From Myrica gale (Eukaryota; Streptophyta; Magnoliopsida; Fagales; Myricaceae), in NCBI GenBank assembly GCA_963930655.1, contig OZ005603.1, forward strand, positions 15,337,001-15,401,000: 64,000 nt of DNA, given 5' to 3'. The notes under the pieces are model-generated. The model saw only the letters and a program-made list of their open reading frames with translations, ran no database searches and was not told the DNA's origin. Numbering within the stretch: position 1 is the first letter of the stretch; each line of letters starts with the position of its first letter. The position numbers were made by a program, and so were the translations under genes. This document shows positions 35,125 to 47,203 of the stretch, piece after piece.

Positions 35125-35912
35125 TACCTTTTGTCATTGGTCTAGTGGTTGTTTGGTCGGTGCGGCTTGTTTAGTAAGTGGGTTGGTGGGCTTACCATGT
35201 GTGGGTTGCCTATTTAGCTCATTGCTGATTATTTGAGTTATAATGGACCGGGTCAGGGCCAAGCCCAAGGATTGAAATTGTCTGTTAGTTTGTTAGGCCT
35301 CCAGAAATCTCTGAAGCCTATTAGTTTGTTAGGCAAAGGGGAAACTGGATAAAGGGGGGCATGCAAAAACTGTTTGGTTTTAACTTGTTTCATCTTATAA
35401 TCGTTTACATTTACAGCTTTTTCAATCAATCAAAATAATAAAAAAAAAACAGAAGAAAATTCCAGATCCAATTAAGCTGTTTTATTAATTTCACCCGACC
35501 TTATCACAACACTTTCCACTATCCCGAAACTTATAATTTATCATGCTGTCTTGTTACGGCACTAGTGCACAAGTTTCCATCACACCATGCGAATAAATTA
35601 GTTGTATTCCGAGCAGAAACTATTAATCGAAACTTTCCTAAAACCATAAAATGGGCAAAACTATATATAAATATTACACACCCTCAATAATCATCATGTC
35701 AGAAAGCTATTTACTCAGAACAGACTTCCACAATTCGGATTACAAACAAAAGCATCGTTATACAATACCCACCTCTTATACATATACCCACACATCAATA
35801 CAATATCGATACATCAATCTAACTTTACTGCTCGAGAATGTAAACATAACCACTCACTCAAAAGTAACCAACTTCAATTTCTGAAAAAATGAAAATATAT
35901 GACAAAAGTAGA
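35125..35912. other. intergenic region downstream of beta-tubulin
   Basis: It contains the presumed 3' UTR and polyadenylation region of the tubulin gene (AT-rich, about 35640-35912). No other gene recognised. Confidence 0.5.
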
Positions 35913-38900
35913 TCAAGCAGCAACCTCCTCTTCTTCCTCTTCATACTCCTCTTCTTCAGCAGTTGCATCCTGGTATTGCTGGTACTCAGCCACCAGATCG
36001 TTCATGTTACTCTCAGCCTCGGTGAACTCCATCTCATCCATTCCTTCACCCGTGTACCAATGCAAGAAAGCCTTGCGTCTAAACATGGCAGTAAACTGCT
36101 CACTAACCCTCCGGAACATCTCCTGGATCGATGTTGAATTCCCAATGAAAGTGGATGCCATCTTTAGACCCTTTGGTGGGATGTCACACACACTGGACTT
36201 AACATTGTTGGGTATCCACTCCACAAAGTAGGATGAATTCTTGTTCTGGACATTCATCATCTGTTCATCAACTTCCTTGGTACTCATCTTACCTCTGAAC
36301 ATGGCAGAAGCGGTTAAGTAACGACCATGCCGGGGGTCAGCAGCACACATCATGTTCTTAGCATCCCACATTTGCTGGGTCAATTCTGGTACAGTCAGGG
36401 CACGGTACTGCTGTGATCCTCTTGATGTCAAGGGTGCAAATCCAACCATAAAGAAGTGGAGACGTGGGAATGGGATGAGATTGACTGCAAGCTTCCGCAG
36501 GTCAGAATTCAGCTGTCCGGGGAACCGAAGACAGCATGTGACACCACTCATGGTAGCAGAAATGAGGTGATTGAGATCACCAACTGTTATTGGACAATAG
36601 AACACAACAGAGCATACACCAGTCTATGATCAGCTAAACTGTTCCATGTAATGCACACTGAGAAAAGTTATCCGACTTTTGGAAAAAATAGAGGAAAAGT
36701 AAAGACACTTCATCATCAACTGTTAACAGAAAGAATCAGTGTCAATGCAACCTAACAGTAGGTAAGTAGGTAGGGAGGTATCTAACCGTAGGAGAGAAAT
36801 TAGCGACCCAACTAATTATAAAAGATAATCCATTATTGATGAAAAGCAACCTTACTTCACATTGAAGCATAACCCCGCTAATTTGTGATATTCCTTCAGA
36901 CCTATCTAGATAACAATAATTAGCATGAAATATTGTCACGTCCCGTGCTCATACTTACCCCCTAGGCTCACCTATAGTAATGGTATGCACATAGGCGGGG
37001 ATTATGGCACTTATGTCGTTACGAGTCTTAGTCGATTTATCAAGGAACTTAGCGGAAAGCGTATAAATCGTAATGAGAAGTTGGAAAAAGGTCATAAGGT
37101 AAAAACTCTACTTTTTACAAAAGGTTAGAAATAAAATCAGAATAAGTTAAAAAGTGTCGGATCATAAGCTTATGAGTAGAAATAAGAAGCTTGAGATAAA
37201 AGATGAGAAAAGCATCACAAAGGAGATTGAAAACCTGACATAATAAGGACAACTTTAAAAGTTGAGCTACATCCTCCCGTGACTATAAAAAGGCTACAAG
37301 TTCAGAAACTTCCTGATACACAGGAACAAACTCTAGAGAAAACATTCTAACAAGCCTAAGAAGGATGTTAAACCTCCTTGTCCGAGTCCGATGAAAGATC
37401 TATAAGCTCAGACATCTGAAATGCACTACTATCTCATGTCAGTGGGGAAGGAACATAATCGAGCCTCAGCCACTCAGGCGGTACATCTGGTAACCGAAAG
37501 TCCTCAAATCGGGATAACGGGGATGATAGAGATAGTGGGGGTACAGGGAATGGTAGGGACACAGGGGATTGGGGTACATGGGGTGGGGGTACATAAGATG
37601 GGGGTTGGGCCTCCCTGAAGAACCAGTGGGCCTCATGCTCCACTGATACTGCAAGGGAATCCGAGACCCATGTCCGAATCTTGAGCACCAGAACATAGGG
37701 GTGGAAATCATAGGTCAACTCTTCCTCGAATAGCTTCATTCTTCAATACCCAAGTCGCCAAAAATTGCAAAAACAACATAAGAGAAAAGGGTGAATCCTA
37801 TTGACTCAGTAAGGTGGGGGTGGGGAAAACATGATCAAACAAATACAGTGCATATAATTCATCAAAGCATGATGTAGAACAAACTTTCAGGACAATAAGT
37901 ATAAGCACAGACAATCTGAAGTATGCAATGCATCACACCATCATTGGTTCTTGAGGAGTTCCCGGTGTCTGCTCTGTTCACCCCCAGAGTCGGGTTGTGC
38001 GTCCCCTCCCCTTCTATGGGACTGTCCCGTGCTTCCAGCACCAGGACCCTTATCATAACATTACGCCTTAGCGTTCATAAAGGAGCCCACCCAATCCCTG
38101 TAGTGGTGGGTTGCACATCTCCTAAGTGTCCGGTACCGTCACTACCACTCGGGGAACCCTCGCAGGCTAGGGGGTTCCTCACTTTGTTTTCCCTCTTATG
38201 AATGCAATAACATATCCAGACATTACATAAGTAACAATGCAAATTTTGAGGGAATCATAAATAGAAAAACATGTTAGGAAATTAATCGTTGACAATTGAA
38301 ACAACCATGATAATAACTAGAGGATTTCAAAACATTAAACTTCAAATCAAGGCCTATTGGGCCTCTTTAGACCACACTGGGCCTTTTCTCAAAGTATTAG
38401 TGGACATAGTGTTCTTTTAGGGGTATTGGGCCTAAAATCCACTTAGGCTCCTATTCGGGCTTTGTGATTTGAGCCCTTATTCCAACTCGGATTGAGCTTC
38501 AATATGGGCTCCCCCATCAGTTTTTCGTGCTCTATCCAACCATGTAATCATTTTCTCATTTTGGACCCTTTTACCCTAACGAATTTGGCAAAATGTCAAA
38601 TCTGCCCTCAGAGACCTCCAGGGGCATTTTCGACCTTTTCCCTCATCAATTTTGGCTGAAATTTTTACAGTCATCCTAATATTAGATAAGAATACTATCT
38701 GGAAATTTTCATGCAAAAATACAACCTGTAGCTTAGGGTCGATTTGGACAGTGTCTATATTGACTAAAGACCCTAGCTAAGTGTTCATGCATTTGATCGA
38801 TTATCGCATTTATAACTTTAGGCTAATGATACATCTAATCTACCAAGACATGAACTTACAAAGCACATAACATAAGGATTTTTCAAGAAAATTGAAGGCA

Positions 38901-41900
38901 AACAATGATCATTTGTAACATCATCATTGGATATGCACAAGGCATTATTTTCATACTTCCATCTTTCATAACCTCTTTCATCTTTCATATCTTTCTTGAG
39001 CTCAAAGCTCCTTTATTTGGCCCCATTTGGCCTCTTCTTGATCAGGGATACTTTCATCATCATACTCATTATTGCATCATCATTTCATATCACATATTCA
39101 TAACATTGCATCATAGAACCATGGAATGCAACATTCAACATGCAACATCATTTTCATTGACCAAACCGTGGTGTCTATAAGACCTATTCCCACTGTCATA
39201 GCTCATGGATTATATCAAGAGTGCTTTGAATCATCAAACCAACTCAGCAAGCATATTATAAGAAATACTCATCAAGCTTTATCATGCAAGGGGGTCTAGA
39301 TTAAGTTTTACTTCATGGCATCCTTGTATCGTTCTTTTTGTAAAATGTTGAACCCATCCTGACCTTAACATATTCATCATTGAATCACAGCTCTATGTAC
39401 ACCAATAAGCATGATCAAACATCACAAAAGAACATGCTATCCATTCACAAAACACAAGAGTCTAAACCCTCACTAAAGCATGAAGTTCTAACCCTTACTT
39501 TGGTGATCTCGGGTAGCTCTTGATATTCTCCTATAAACACAAGATCTATAGGTTAATGAAATTGATCTAAGGCTAAGAAGAAGTGGAAATGATGATGAGG
39601 AAATAGAGAAGAGGAGGTGCAAGGGAGTGTTCAAGGCCTTGGCCGAACCCCTTGCCAACCTACCTTGGTATGGAAGTTTTCACCTTCCTTCTCTTCTTCC
39701 TCTCCTCTTTCTCTCCTCTTTCTCATTCCTTTCCCTCTTGGCCGAATGCTCTCAACACTCACTCCCTTCTCTCTAACTCAAATGGCCGGCTATGGTGTGA
39801 GGAATGCATGGCAAGGTTTGGCTTTTATAGCCAACCTTGCCATCATTTGGTTAAGAGGTGGCTGCTACAAGCAAGTCCCTTGATTGGGTGGCTTGGGCGG
39901 CATAAGGGCTGGAGGAGCCAAATGGCACACTCTCCCTTTCCTAGGTGCTGATCAAGGACACTTACACAAGCTAAGTTCATCTCAAAATCACATCAATTTG
40001 TGATTATAAGCAAGCATGGCCGGTTGGTCCAATTTTGCATCTCACTATTCATGCAACAAAGGCCAAAAACATGGGACAAGGGAAAAAGACAGAGAACAAG
40101 ACAAAGCCAAGATTTTCATGTGTGTGCCGTGTGCCCTAAGGAGGAGAGAGAGAGTGGGAGCAACATGACATCAAAGTAAACTTAGGTTAACAAAATAATT
40201 AGCTAAGTTACAAAGTTAATCAATGCATATGTTAGAAAAGGAAATAGGTAATTAGTCAAGTACCTAATCGAGATTAGTGATAGAGTAATCAATATTGACA
40301 CTAGGTAAAGATTTTAGATGTAAGCAAGAAAATGAAGAGGGAAAGAGATTAAGCATACCAAAATTCATTAGTACAATTAGAACCGAATGAATCATGTGTT
40401 AAGAAATCAAACCTAGTATTTAGAAGATGTTAAATATGAGCTATTTATGTATACTTAGGAAAAATATCATGTGGTTAAATCAAGAAATAGGAATACTAAG
40501 GTTTTAATACGAAATTGGAAGAATTTTGAATGCATAGAAACCGGTAAAAATAGAGACAATCATGATCATAATAATTAATAGGCTAAATACGAGAAATCGA
40601 GGAAATTAAGAAATTTAGATCAATTAGGGGATTTAGGGAAGGGGTGTCACAAATATAGTACTAACAATAATATGGATCCAAAAAAAGGGTTAGAATCTCA
40701 AGATATGAACTGCAAACTTACAAGTAGGGGTGGCAAGCTTCAGAGTGCGGAAGCATATATCGTACAAGGCCTCATTGTCAAAGACCATACATTCGTCAGC
40801 ATTCTCAACGAGCTGATGCACGGAAAGGGTGGCATTATATGGTTCGACAACAGTGTCAGACACTTTGGGTGAAGGAAATACAGAAAAAGTAAGCATCATA
40901 CGATCTGGATACTCCTCCCTGATCTTGGAAATAAGAAGGGTTCCCATACCAGAGCCCGTTCCTCCACCCAAAGAATGACAAACTTGAAATCCTGTTCAAA
41001 ATATACAGAGTTAGTTCAGTGGTACAGCATTAATAAGCTCTAGGTGAGAGAGATTTATCACATGATGAACCACTAAAATTAATAACAAGTAGGATACCAC
41101 ATTATCTACAGCAAAAAAAGAATACGTGGGACATGAGATAACAATCTTACCAAACAACTTGCATTTTCTAGCATACGTTCTTTATGTACTACAAGCATAG
41201 AGGACAACAGCAATCAAATTACAGCACAACTTTGTTGATTACTGAATCATAAAATCCACAGCATAGAAGACTCTAATAATCAAATTGAAGCACAGCTTTA
41301 ATGATCTAGAGATCATACAATTCACCGTGAAAGAGTGCCTCAAAAGCATCATATTACAAACCAAATCTGAGATCACAATACGACAAGAGATCCAAGACTA
41401 CAAAACAAAAGAAAAGAAAGCCCCAACAAATAAAAAAAAAGGGCAAACAGAGATTTTGAGGTCAACAAAGATGGTAATTGGTCCAATCAGTATGAAAGAT
41501 GCTAGGAATTTAACTTGTGGAATTTATGCAGACCAAACAAATGTATTAAGTCAAAAAGATAATCCAACCATGAAGACATGACCAATTTCGCCTACACATA
41601 ATAGAAGTTATTAATTCTCAACAAAAAACAGCTCCCAAGACACAGATAAGAACTATGCTAAAATTTCCTCAATTATCCACGCCAAAATGCATGGAACTTT
41701 TAAGTGTAATTGTTATTATCTACACTGAAAAGTATAGAGGAAAAGCACAGGTCTCTAGACCTTACAGTTTCTTACAACGTGAAAAACGGCCAATTTATTG
41801 CTAAAGTTCGGACCAAACTAAATTGATAGAATCACAAACGCGAAACCTGAAGAAGAGAACAGAAATTAAACAGTTACTAATTACCAATGACGAAATGAGA

Positions 41901-42834
41901 GAGCACATATGCCGTAGCAATTAATGAAATACTGTGATTGGGGAAATCACAAAAATAACACAGCTTTATCAAATCCAGAATCCAAAAGCATAAGATCAAA
42001 ATAAACAGTGCGAGCTAGAAAGCTAACAAAATGCTTGAACGAAACCTCACTAACCAAGAATCAACCCACGATCCTCAGCTATAACACAACATTTCTCCAA
42101 CAAAAGCAAACACCTTCTAATAGAAGCATAAACCGATCAAAGATTATGATGAAAAAGAGCAACAATTTCTCAGCAATGCAACAAAAAAGAAAACGACATC
42201 AAATGCCTATGAATTACAAAGAAATGAAAGATAATTTCCATATCCCCTCAAAAGCAACGCTGAGATCAAAGTTATCAACAACCTCCGAACACAAAATCAA
42301 CAATCAAACACCAATCTCCACAGAATGAACAAACAGATGGGTATTAAAACTCAAATAAAGCCTAGATTCGACAAGCAATATCCCATCAGATCTCCGGAAA
42401 AACTGTCAAAACATAAAACATGTAGCTTAAAACACCTTACCCTGCAGGCAATCGAAGTTCTCGGCCTCCTTCCTAACAACATCGAGGACGGCATCGATGA
42501 GCTCAGCTCCCTCTGTGTAATGCCCTTTAGCCCAGTTGTTCCCGGCCCCGGACTGCCCGAAAACGAAGTTATCGGGCCTGAAGATCTGGCCGAATGGGCC
42601 AGATCGTATAGAGTCCATGGTACCCGGTTCCAGATCCATGAGAACGGCACGCGGGACGTAGCGCCCGCCGTTTGCCTCGTTATAGTAGACGTTGATGCGC
42701 TCGAGCTGGAGTTCTGAGTCGCCACTGTACTTACCAGTGTGGTCGATGCCATGCTCGTCGCAGATCACCTCCCAGAACTTGGCGCCGATCTGGTTGCCGC
42801 ACTGGCCACCTTGAATGTGCAGAATTTCTCTCAT
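35913..42834 (-). CDS. TUB: beta-tubulin (three exons)
   Basis: Beta-tubulin pairs with alpha-tubulin to form microtubules and binds the exchangeable GTP. Exon 1 is 42834-42441, exon 2 is 40991-40722, exon 3 is 36583-35913. All borders are GT..AG and the spliced frame is 444 aa, the usual plant length. The protein starts MREI, the tetrapeptide used in tubulin mRNA autoregulation, and carries [10 protein letters not shown] and the GTP-binding loop [27 protein letters not shown] is also present, and a Glu-rich tail ends EEEEVAA. The 394-nt first exon and both intron positions are those of plant beta-tubulins. Intron 1 is 1,449 bp. Intron 2 is 4,138 bp because a 3.7-kb LTR sits in it; without it the intron would be about 415 bp. 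There are no stops or frameshifts, so it is probably functional. The isotype cannot be assigned by eye. Confidence 0.97.
36934..40651 (-). mobile_element. 3.7-kb solo LTR (or LTR-only element) in beta-tubulin intron 2
   Basis: A perfect 5-bp duplication AATAT (36929-36933 and 40652-40656) flanks it. On the minus strand it starts TGTGACACCCC and ends CACGGGACGTGACA, the same design as the copy at 49817-53640 and like the Tekay-type LTRs at 8397 and 24042. I see no gag or pol domain and no second LTR, so it is best read as a large solo LTR. The minus-strand orientation agrees with the gene's transcription direction. Confidence 0.85.
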
Positions 42835-42970
42835 TGTTGTTGATATTTTGTTCCTTGTGCCTTCTCGGGAAAGAGAGGGAGAGTTTGGGGGTTCCAACGG
42901 AATGTTCCGACTGAATGTTTGGATAGAGGTGCGAGTATCTGTGAAGACCAATGAGTCAATTGCTTTTGCA

Positions 42971-42985
42971 GCTCTATTTTTAGAT
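42971..42985 (-). promoter_or_regulatory. candidate TATA-like element of beta-tubulin
   Basis: The minus strand reads CTAAAAATAGAGC about 140 bp upstream of the ATG, allowing a leader of roughly 110 nt. No better TATA sequence is seen between here and the ATG. The leader (42835-42945) is C/T-rich on the coding strand, as is common in plant housekeeping genes. Confidence 0.4.
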
Positions 42986-42990
42986 TTTAC

Positions 42991-43724
42991 GGAAATTCAC
43001 TTTTTAATCACTTAGTTTTACGCTCTTTTTATTTTTAGTCCTTAAACTTAATGAGTCAAATTTTTAATCCTTTAATTTTCACTCCGTTTAAATTTTTAGT
43101 CCTTCCGTTACCCTCCATAATTAACGGAATAATTTTACACGTCAGCTTTCATCTAACACGACACCCTTCATTTCCACGTTAGCCTCAATCAATTGAACGT
43201 GATTTCTTAAATGACTTGTAGCTTCTATTTAATTGAAACTCTACATAAAACTTAAAGCCTCAGCCTCGTCGTTCTCATGTCAACCGCAAGATGCCCTTCA
43301 AATTTCAACTTCACCACTTCATCGGACTTCCACTTCTCGTGTATACAATCCACCAAAGCCTGTGTAATACCTGCAACTCCCACCTTTGTCCTTTCTAGCA
43401 TCCTCAAAGATACATTTCTGTGTTTCTTGACATGAGAACGACGAGGTTGGGGCTTTAATTTTTATGTAGAGTTTCAATTAAATAGAAGCTACAAGTCGTT
43501 TAAGAAATCACGTTCAATTGTTGAGGCTAATGTGGAAATGAAGGGTGACGTGTTAGATGGAAGCTGACGTGTGAAATTATTCCGTTAATTAGGGTGACGG
43601 AGGGTAACGGAAGGACTAAAATTTAAACGGAGTGAAAATTAAAGGACTAAAAATTTGACTCATTAAGTTTAAGGACTAAAAATAAAAAAAAGGGTAAAAC
43701 CCAATGACTCATTAAAAATTTCTC
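42991..43724. mobile_element. long-TIR MITE beside the beta-tubulin promoter
   Basis: The two halves (about 42991-43290 and 43430-43724) are inverted repeats of nearly 300 bp, sharing TTTTTAGTCCTTAAACTTAA, TTAACGGAATAATTT, TGACGTG/CACGTCA blocks and TAGAGTTTCAATTAAATAGA. The loop is about 140 bp. The flanks share only ATTTTA next to both ends, so the target duplication is uncertain. The fold-back shape and size fit a MULE-type MITE. It carries no coding frame. Confidence 0.8.
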
Positions 43725-44299
43725 ATTTTAATTAGTGTCAGATTCCTGTGTTGTTTTTTTAGATTTTTTTTTTTAAGAATTTGGGATATGTTATGTTTGA
43801 AAAAAATGTAGAATTTTAAAGAAATTGTGAATATTTATGTTGAATAGTATTTTATTGGTATTTGTGTAAAGTAAAGAGAAAAATGATTTGATGTAATTGT
43901 TTAATAAAAAAATATTTGAGTTATGTGTAAAATTATAGAGAGAGAAAATTTATGTTAAATAAAAAAGTAAAAAGTTGTTGAAGATTGTGTAAAATGTGTT
44001 GATGTTTGTCTTTGAATTCTGAATATGTTCGGTGGTAGTTTTATGAATATATTTGAATCCTGAAAAAATGTAGGAAACGAACATAACCCAGACTCTGTGT
44101 TGACCAAATCACAAAGTATTCCATAAGTTAAATCTTTAATACATTAACTTACCCAAAAAAAATTAATACAATTTTTAATTTTTAGTCCCCGTCCCTTTGA
44201 AAACGGGAAACAGTGATATGGCTATTTTTTTAATTAAAGCCACTTCACTTACCAATATTTTTTAAAGGCAACCTGGATAAAATAATAATGGAAAATATA
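43725..44299. other. AT-rich spacer, no gene recognised
   Basis: Very T- and A-rich sequence between the MITE and the Sirevirus LTR. I see no reading frame or defined element. Confidence 0.5.
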
Positions 44300-46059
44300 T
44301 TATGCTCCCCGTCCCCGAGCCTTGAGGTTTCTTCACTATGCTCCCTTCAACCAAGGGGAAGGTTTCCTTATACTTGAGCTTGAGAAATACCTCTTCAAGC
44401 CTCAGGAACGAGTTTGAAAACAAATCTCTCCAAATGGATGTGCACAATCGAGATTTTGATGATTTCAATAAGTAGATTAGTTTACAAAATGGACATCTTC
44501 AAAGACAAAGACAACTTGACGAAAAGAGTCAAAACTTGAAGAAAAAGGAACAAGAAGATGCAAGGAGCTTAAAGTGAAGATTCAAGACCTTAGGGTATAA
44601 TCCTTGTAACTCTTTATTTCACTTTTGACAAGGATTTGAATCACGCACTTGCATATCTTTCAAAACGTGCATAAACCGTTTTACCTTTTGTTTGAAAGAT
44701 TAAAATGTTTTTATAGGTTTCAAAACACCTCATTGGGTGTTTAAAAGTGGTCAAAAATCTTGTTTTTAAAATAACCGGATCATGCTTATGTTGAGGAGGT
44801 CGACCGGCTGTTCAAGCGGTCGACCGGTTGGTTTTGACAAAAGAGCCGTTGAGTTTCTGACAATATGACCGTTGGAATAACGGTAACTTGAAGCGCTCGA
44901 CCGGTTCATGTAGCGGTCGACCGGCTCGTTTTAGCAAAAACTGCCAACGGCTATAAACGGCTAGTTTTGATATGTGGCCTATAAATACACCTTCATTTCG
45001 TCTAAAATGAGAACCCAACGACCATATATCATTTATACTACTTGAGAAATATTTTAAACCTTCCTATTCTATATTTCTCATAGCATTCACACAAAACACA
45101 CTTTCATATCCTTGTCTTTGTGTGAATAAAGAGATAGAGCTTCCATTTTCATATCTACTCTATCAAGAGAGTTTTTGTTCATCCATCTACCTATCCAATA
45201 AAGGTGTTTCCTTTAGTGAGGTTGTTCACTAAAGAAGAAGCTTTGATAGTGTATATCTCAAACTTGGTGAGGTTGTGAGTGGTGAGCCAGAAAAACCACT
45301 TGGGTGGGTTTGAGTGTTGATCTCAGGAAAACACTTGTACGGTTCACTAGCACCCGGAAGCTAGTGTGTAAAGCTATTGGAGAATAGTGGAAAACCTCAA
45401 GACTCGGTGAAGGAGCTTGAGGGGTGGATGTAGGCGGGTTTGCCGAATCACCTAAAAAATCACGTGTTTGCTTTCTCTATCCCTACTCTTTACATTTAGC
45501 ACTTACATACTTGTTATATAATTATATTTGTGCTAAATTAGTATTTACTTTACAAACACGGTTTTGGGGGTTAACATCCAAAAGTTTAGAAAACCAATTC
45601 ACCCCCCTCTTGGGTTGCCTTAATCCTGAAACTAGGACTCACAATAAGGATGAACGAAAATGCATACTAAAACTCCCTTCATGGAGTAGACGTTGCGATG
45701 AAATATTTCTATCTCTTAGGCTTCACACAATAACAAGCATATGAAAGTGATGATTATGTGTGAATGATGTTAGAAGTATGATTCAAAGGTTTTTTTTTTA
45801 TCACTCTTAGTCTTAGTAAAATTATTTTGGTCGTTCAACTATTTTTTAAAAGGCTTAGGGGTTGCTTTATATGGGCATCATAAGAAAATTAGATGTTGTA
45901 AGTTGATCAATCAAAAATTCACGACGAGTCGGTCGACCGCTACATGAACCAGTCGATCGCTACCGATTACCGTTACCAACGATCATAATAAAGAGCTTGC
46001 ATATCACCGAAGCAAGTACATCAAAGTTTGAAAGGGGTGCAGAGATACAAAAGATATCA
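44300..46059 (-). repeat. 3' LTR of the Sirevirus element, interrupted
   Basis: The minus-strand LTR begins TGATATCTTTTG at 46059, next to the polypurine tract. It is split by the solo LTR at 44439-45643 and truncated near 44300. Parts at 45650-45740 and 44310-44436 match the 5' LTR fragment at 56410-56700. Confidence 0.75.
44439..45643 (+). mobile_element. LTR of a Sirevirus-like family inserted in the 3' LTR
   Basis: It matches the reverse of the 32549-33814 LTR from a GATTTTGATGATTTCAATAA block to the end TTGGGTTGCC...GGACTCACA. The left end appears shortened and I find no clean target duplication. It contains GGTCGACCGG pairs at 44799/44819 and 44896/44916, each 20 bp apart. Confidence 0.75.
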
Positions 46060-46060
46060 T

Positions 46061-46076
46061 TCTCTCCCCCTTTGTC
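46061..46076 (-). other. polypurine tract of the Sirevirus
   Basis: The minus strand reads GACAAAGGGGGAGAGA immediately before the 3' LTR. This G-rich tract is the plus-strand primer site and is typical of Sireviruses. Confidence 0.75.
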
Positions 46077-46196
46077 ACCATAAAAAGGAAATGTATAAGC
46101 AAAGAGATATACAGAAGCAACTGCAATAAAGCAAAATGAAATGCATACGCGATGAAAATCATGGAGGTGGAGGAAAGCGAGTGGTCATAAAAGTCC

Positions 46197-46755
46197 TCAT
46201 CTCCTCAAAGAATTGTCTCTGCTCCTCTTGCATAGAAGTAAAACTCTCCTCAAATAACTTCCTCTGCTCCTCATACATATTAGTAACCTCTCCTCAAGAG
46301 CAATGAGTCGGGTATCAAAGCCTTTACACACAGTCCAAGTCTTAGGCCCAACATGTGGACTGCCTATAATATCTCCAAGAATAATTTCATTCAATACAAT
46401 CTCTTGTCCCCTAACCACACTTCTCACAGTAAATAAACCTCTATCTTCCCACCCAGCAATCATATTATAGAAAAAAAAACCTAATATACTTGAGAAAGAC
46501 TTCATTACTCATATCCAACAATTTTTTTCAATCTTGTTTCGCATACAGATGCTCTATCTCAAAGTCTAAGAGTGAAGATACATTCACTTTCCTTCTTTCT
46601 CTATGAAAAGTCATTGTAAAACAACTCTGCACACTTAGGATTACGAAATAAATAATCAGACTCACCAAATTATCAGCTGAAGAACGAGATGATCCCGCTC
46701 CCTCAATTCTACTCTTGGTTGCATTCTTCATCCTCGACATGATAATTGAGAGCAA
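46197..46755 (-). pseudogene. third ORF of the Sirevirus (plant-transposon-protein-like)
   Basis: Two minus-strand frames downstream of pol (46755-46528 and 46505-46197) read as one broken protein. The N-terminus, MKNATKSRIEGAGSSRS, is basic and serine-rich. A later part, FTVRSVVRGQEIVLNE followed by IIGSPHVGP, resembles the N-terminal part of the 'putative plant transposon protein' domain. ORFs at this position are often called env-like in Sireviruses, but I see no signal peptide or transmembrane segment that would support an envelope role. A frame break at about 46505-46528 separates the two parts. Confidence 0.55.
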
Positions 46756-47203
46756 AAATCGCAGAGAAAAGGGCTGAAATTGGGAAATTTGGGGTCAGAG
46801 TTTCAAAGGGGGCCGAAATCACTAGAATCCCTTGTCGGATGGATTTTGATATAAATCCACACAAAAAGATAGGGTTTTGGCCGAAATTGAGGATTTAAAA
46901 TGATCTAGATGGATTTTAGGGTAGGTTTTGGTGTTTTTGGAAGGATTTGAGAGTGTTTGGGTCGAGAGAGACAAAGCGATTCACGGGAGGAGGGAGGCCG
47001 GTCGACCAAATGTGGACTGTTGTATATATAGTCTCGATGAGGCGGTCGACCGCTTCATGTAGCGGTTCATGCCCTTCGACCACTTCATGTAGCTGTTCCA
47101 CATGGTCGACCGCTACAGAGAACAATCTTGACTGATGAGAGCATTATAAAGATGTTTAAAACATCAAAACAATGCAAATACATGGAAATCAATAAATAGT
47201 ATA

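Noticed and set aside
37434-37739. Proline-rich minus-strand frames in the tubulin intron
   Set aside because: The repeated GGGGTAC-like sequence in the LTR produces proline-rich frames by chance. No homologous domain is seen.
41285-42328. Plus-strand frames of 98 and 106 codons
   Set aside because: They lie in tubulin intron 1, are lysine/asparagine-rich from AT-rich sequence, and show no domain.
42325-42752. Frames of 130 and 133 codons antisense or shifted to tubulin exon 1
   Set aside because: They are shadows of the conserved tubulin exon.
43430-43500. Sequence like an abscisic-acid or bZIP promoter element (TGACGTG/CACGTCA) near tubulin
   Set aside because: The motifs belong to the arms of the MITE and occur in both arms, so they cannot be taken as tubulin regulatory sites without evidence.
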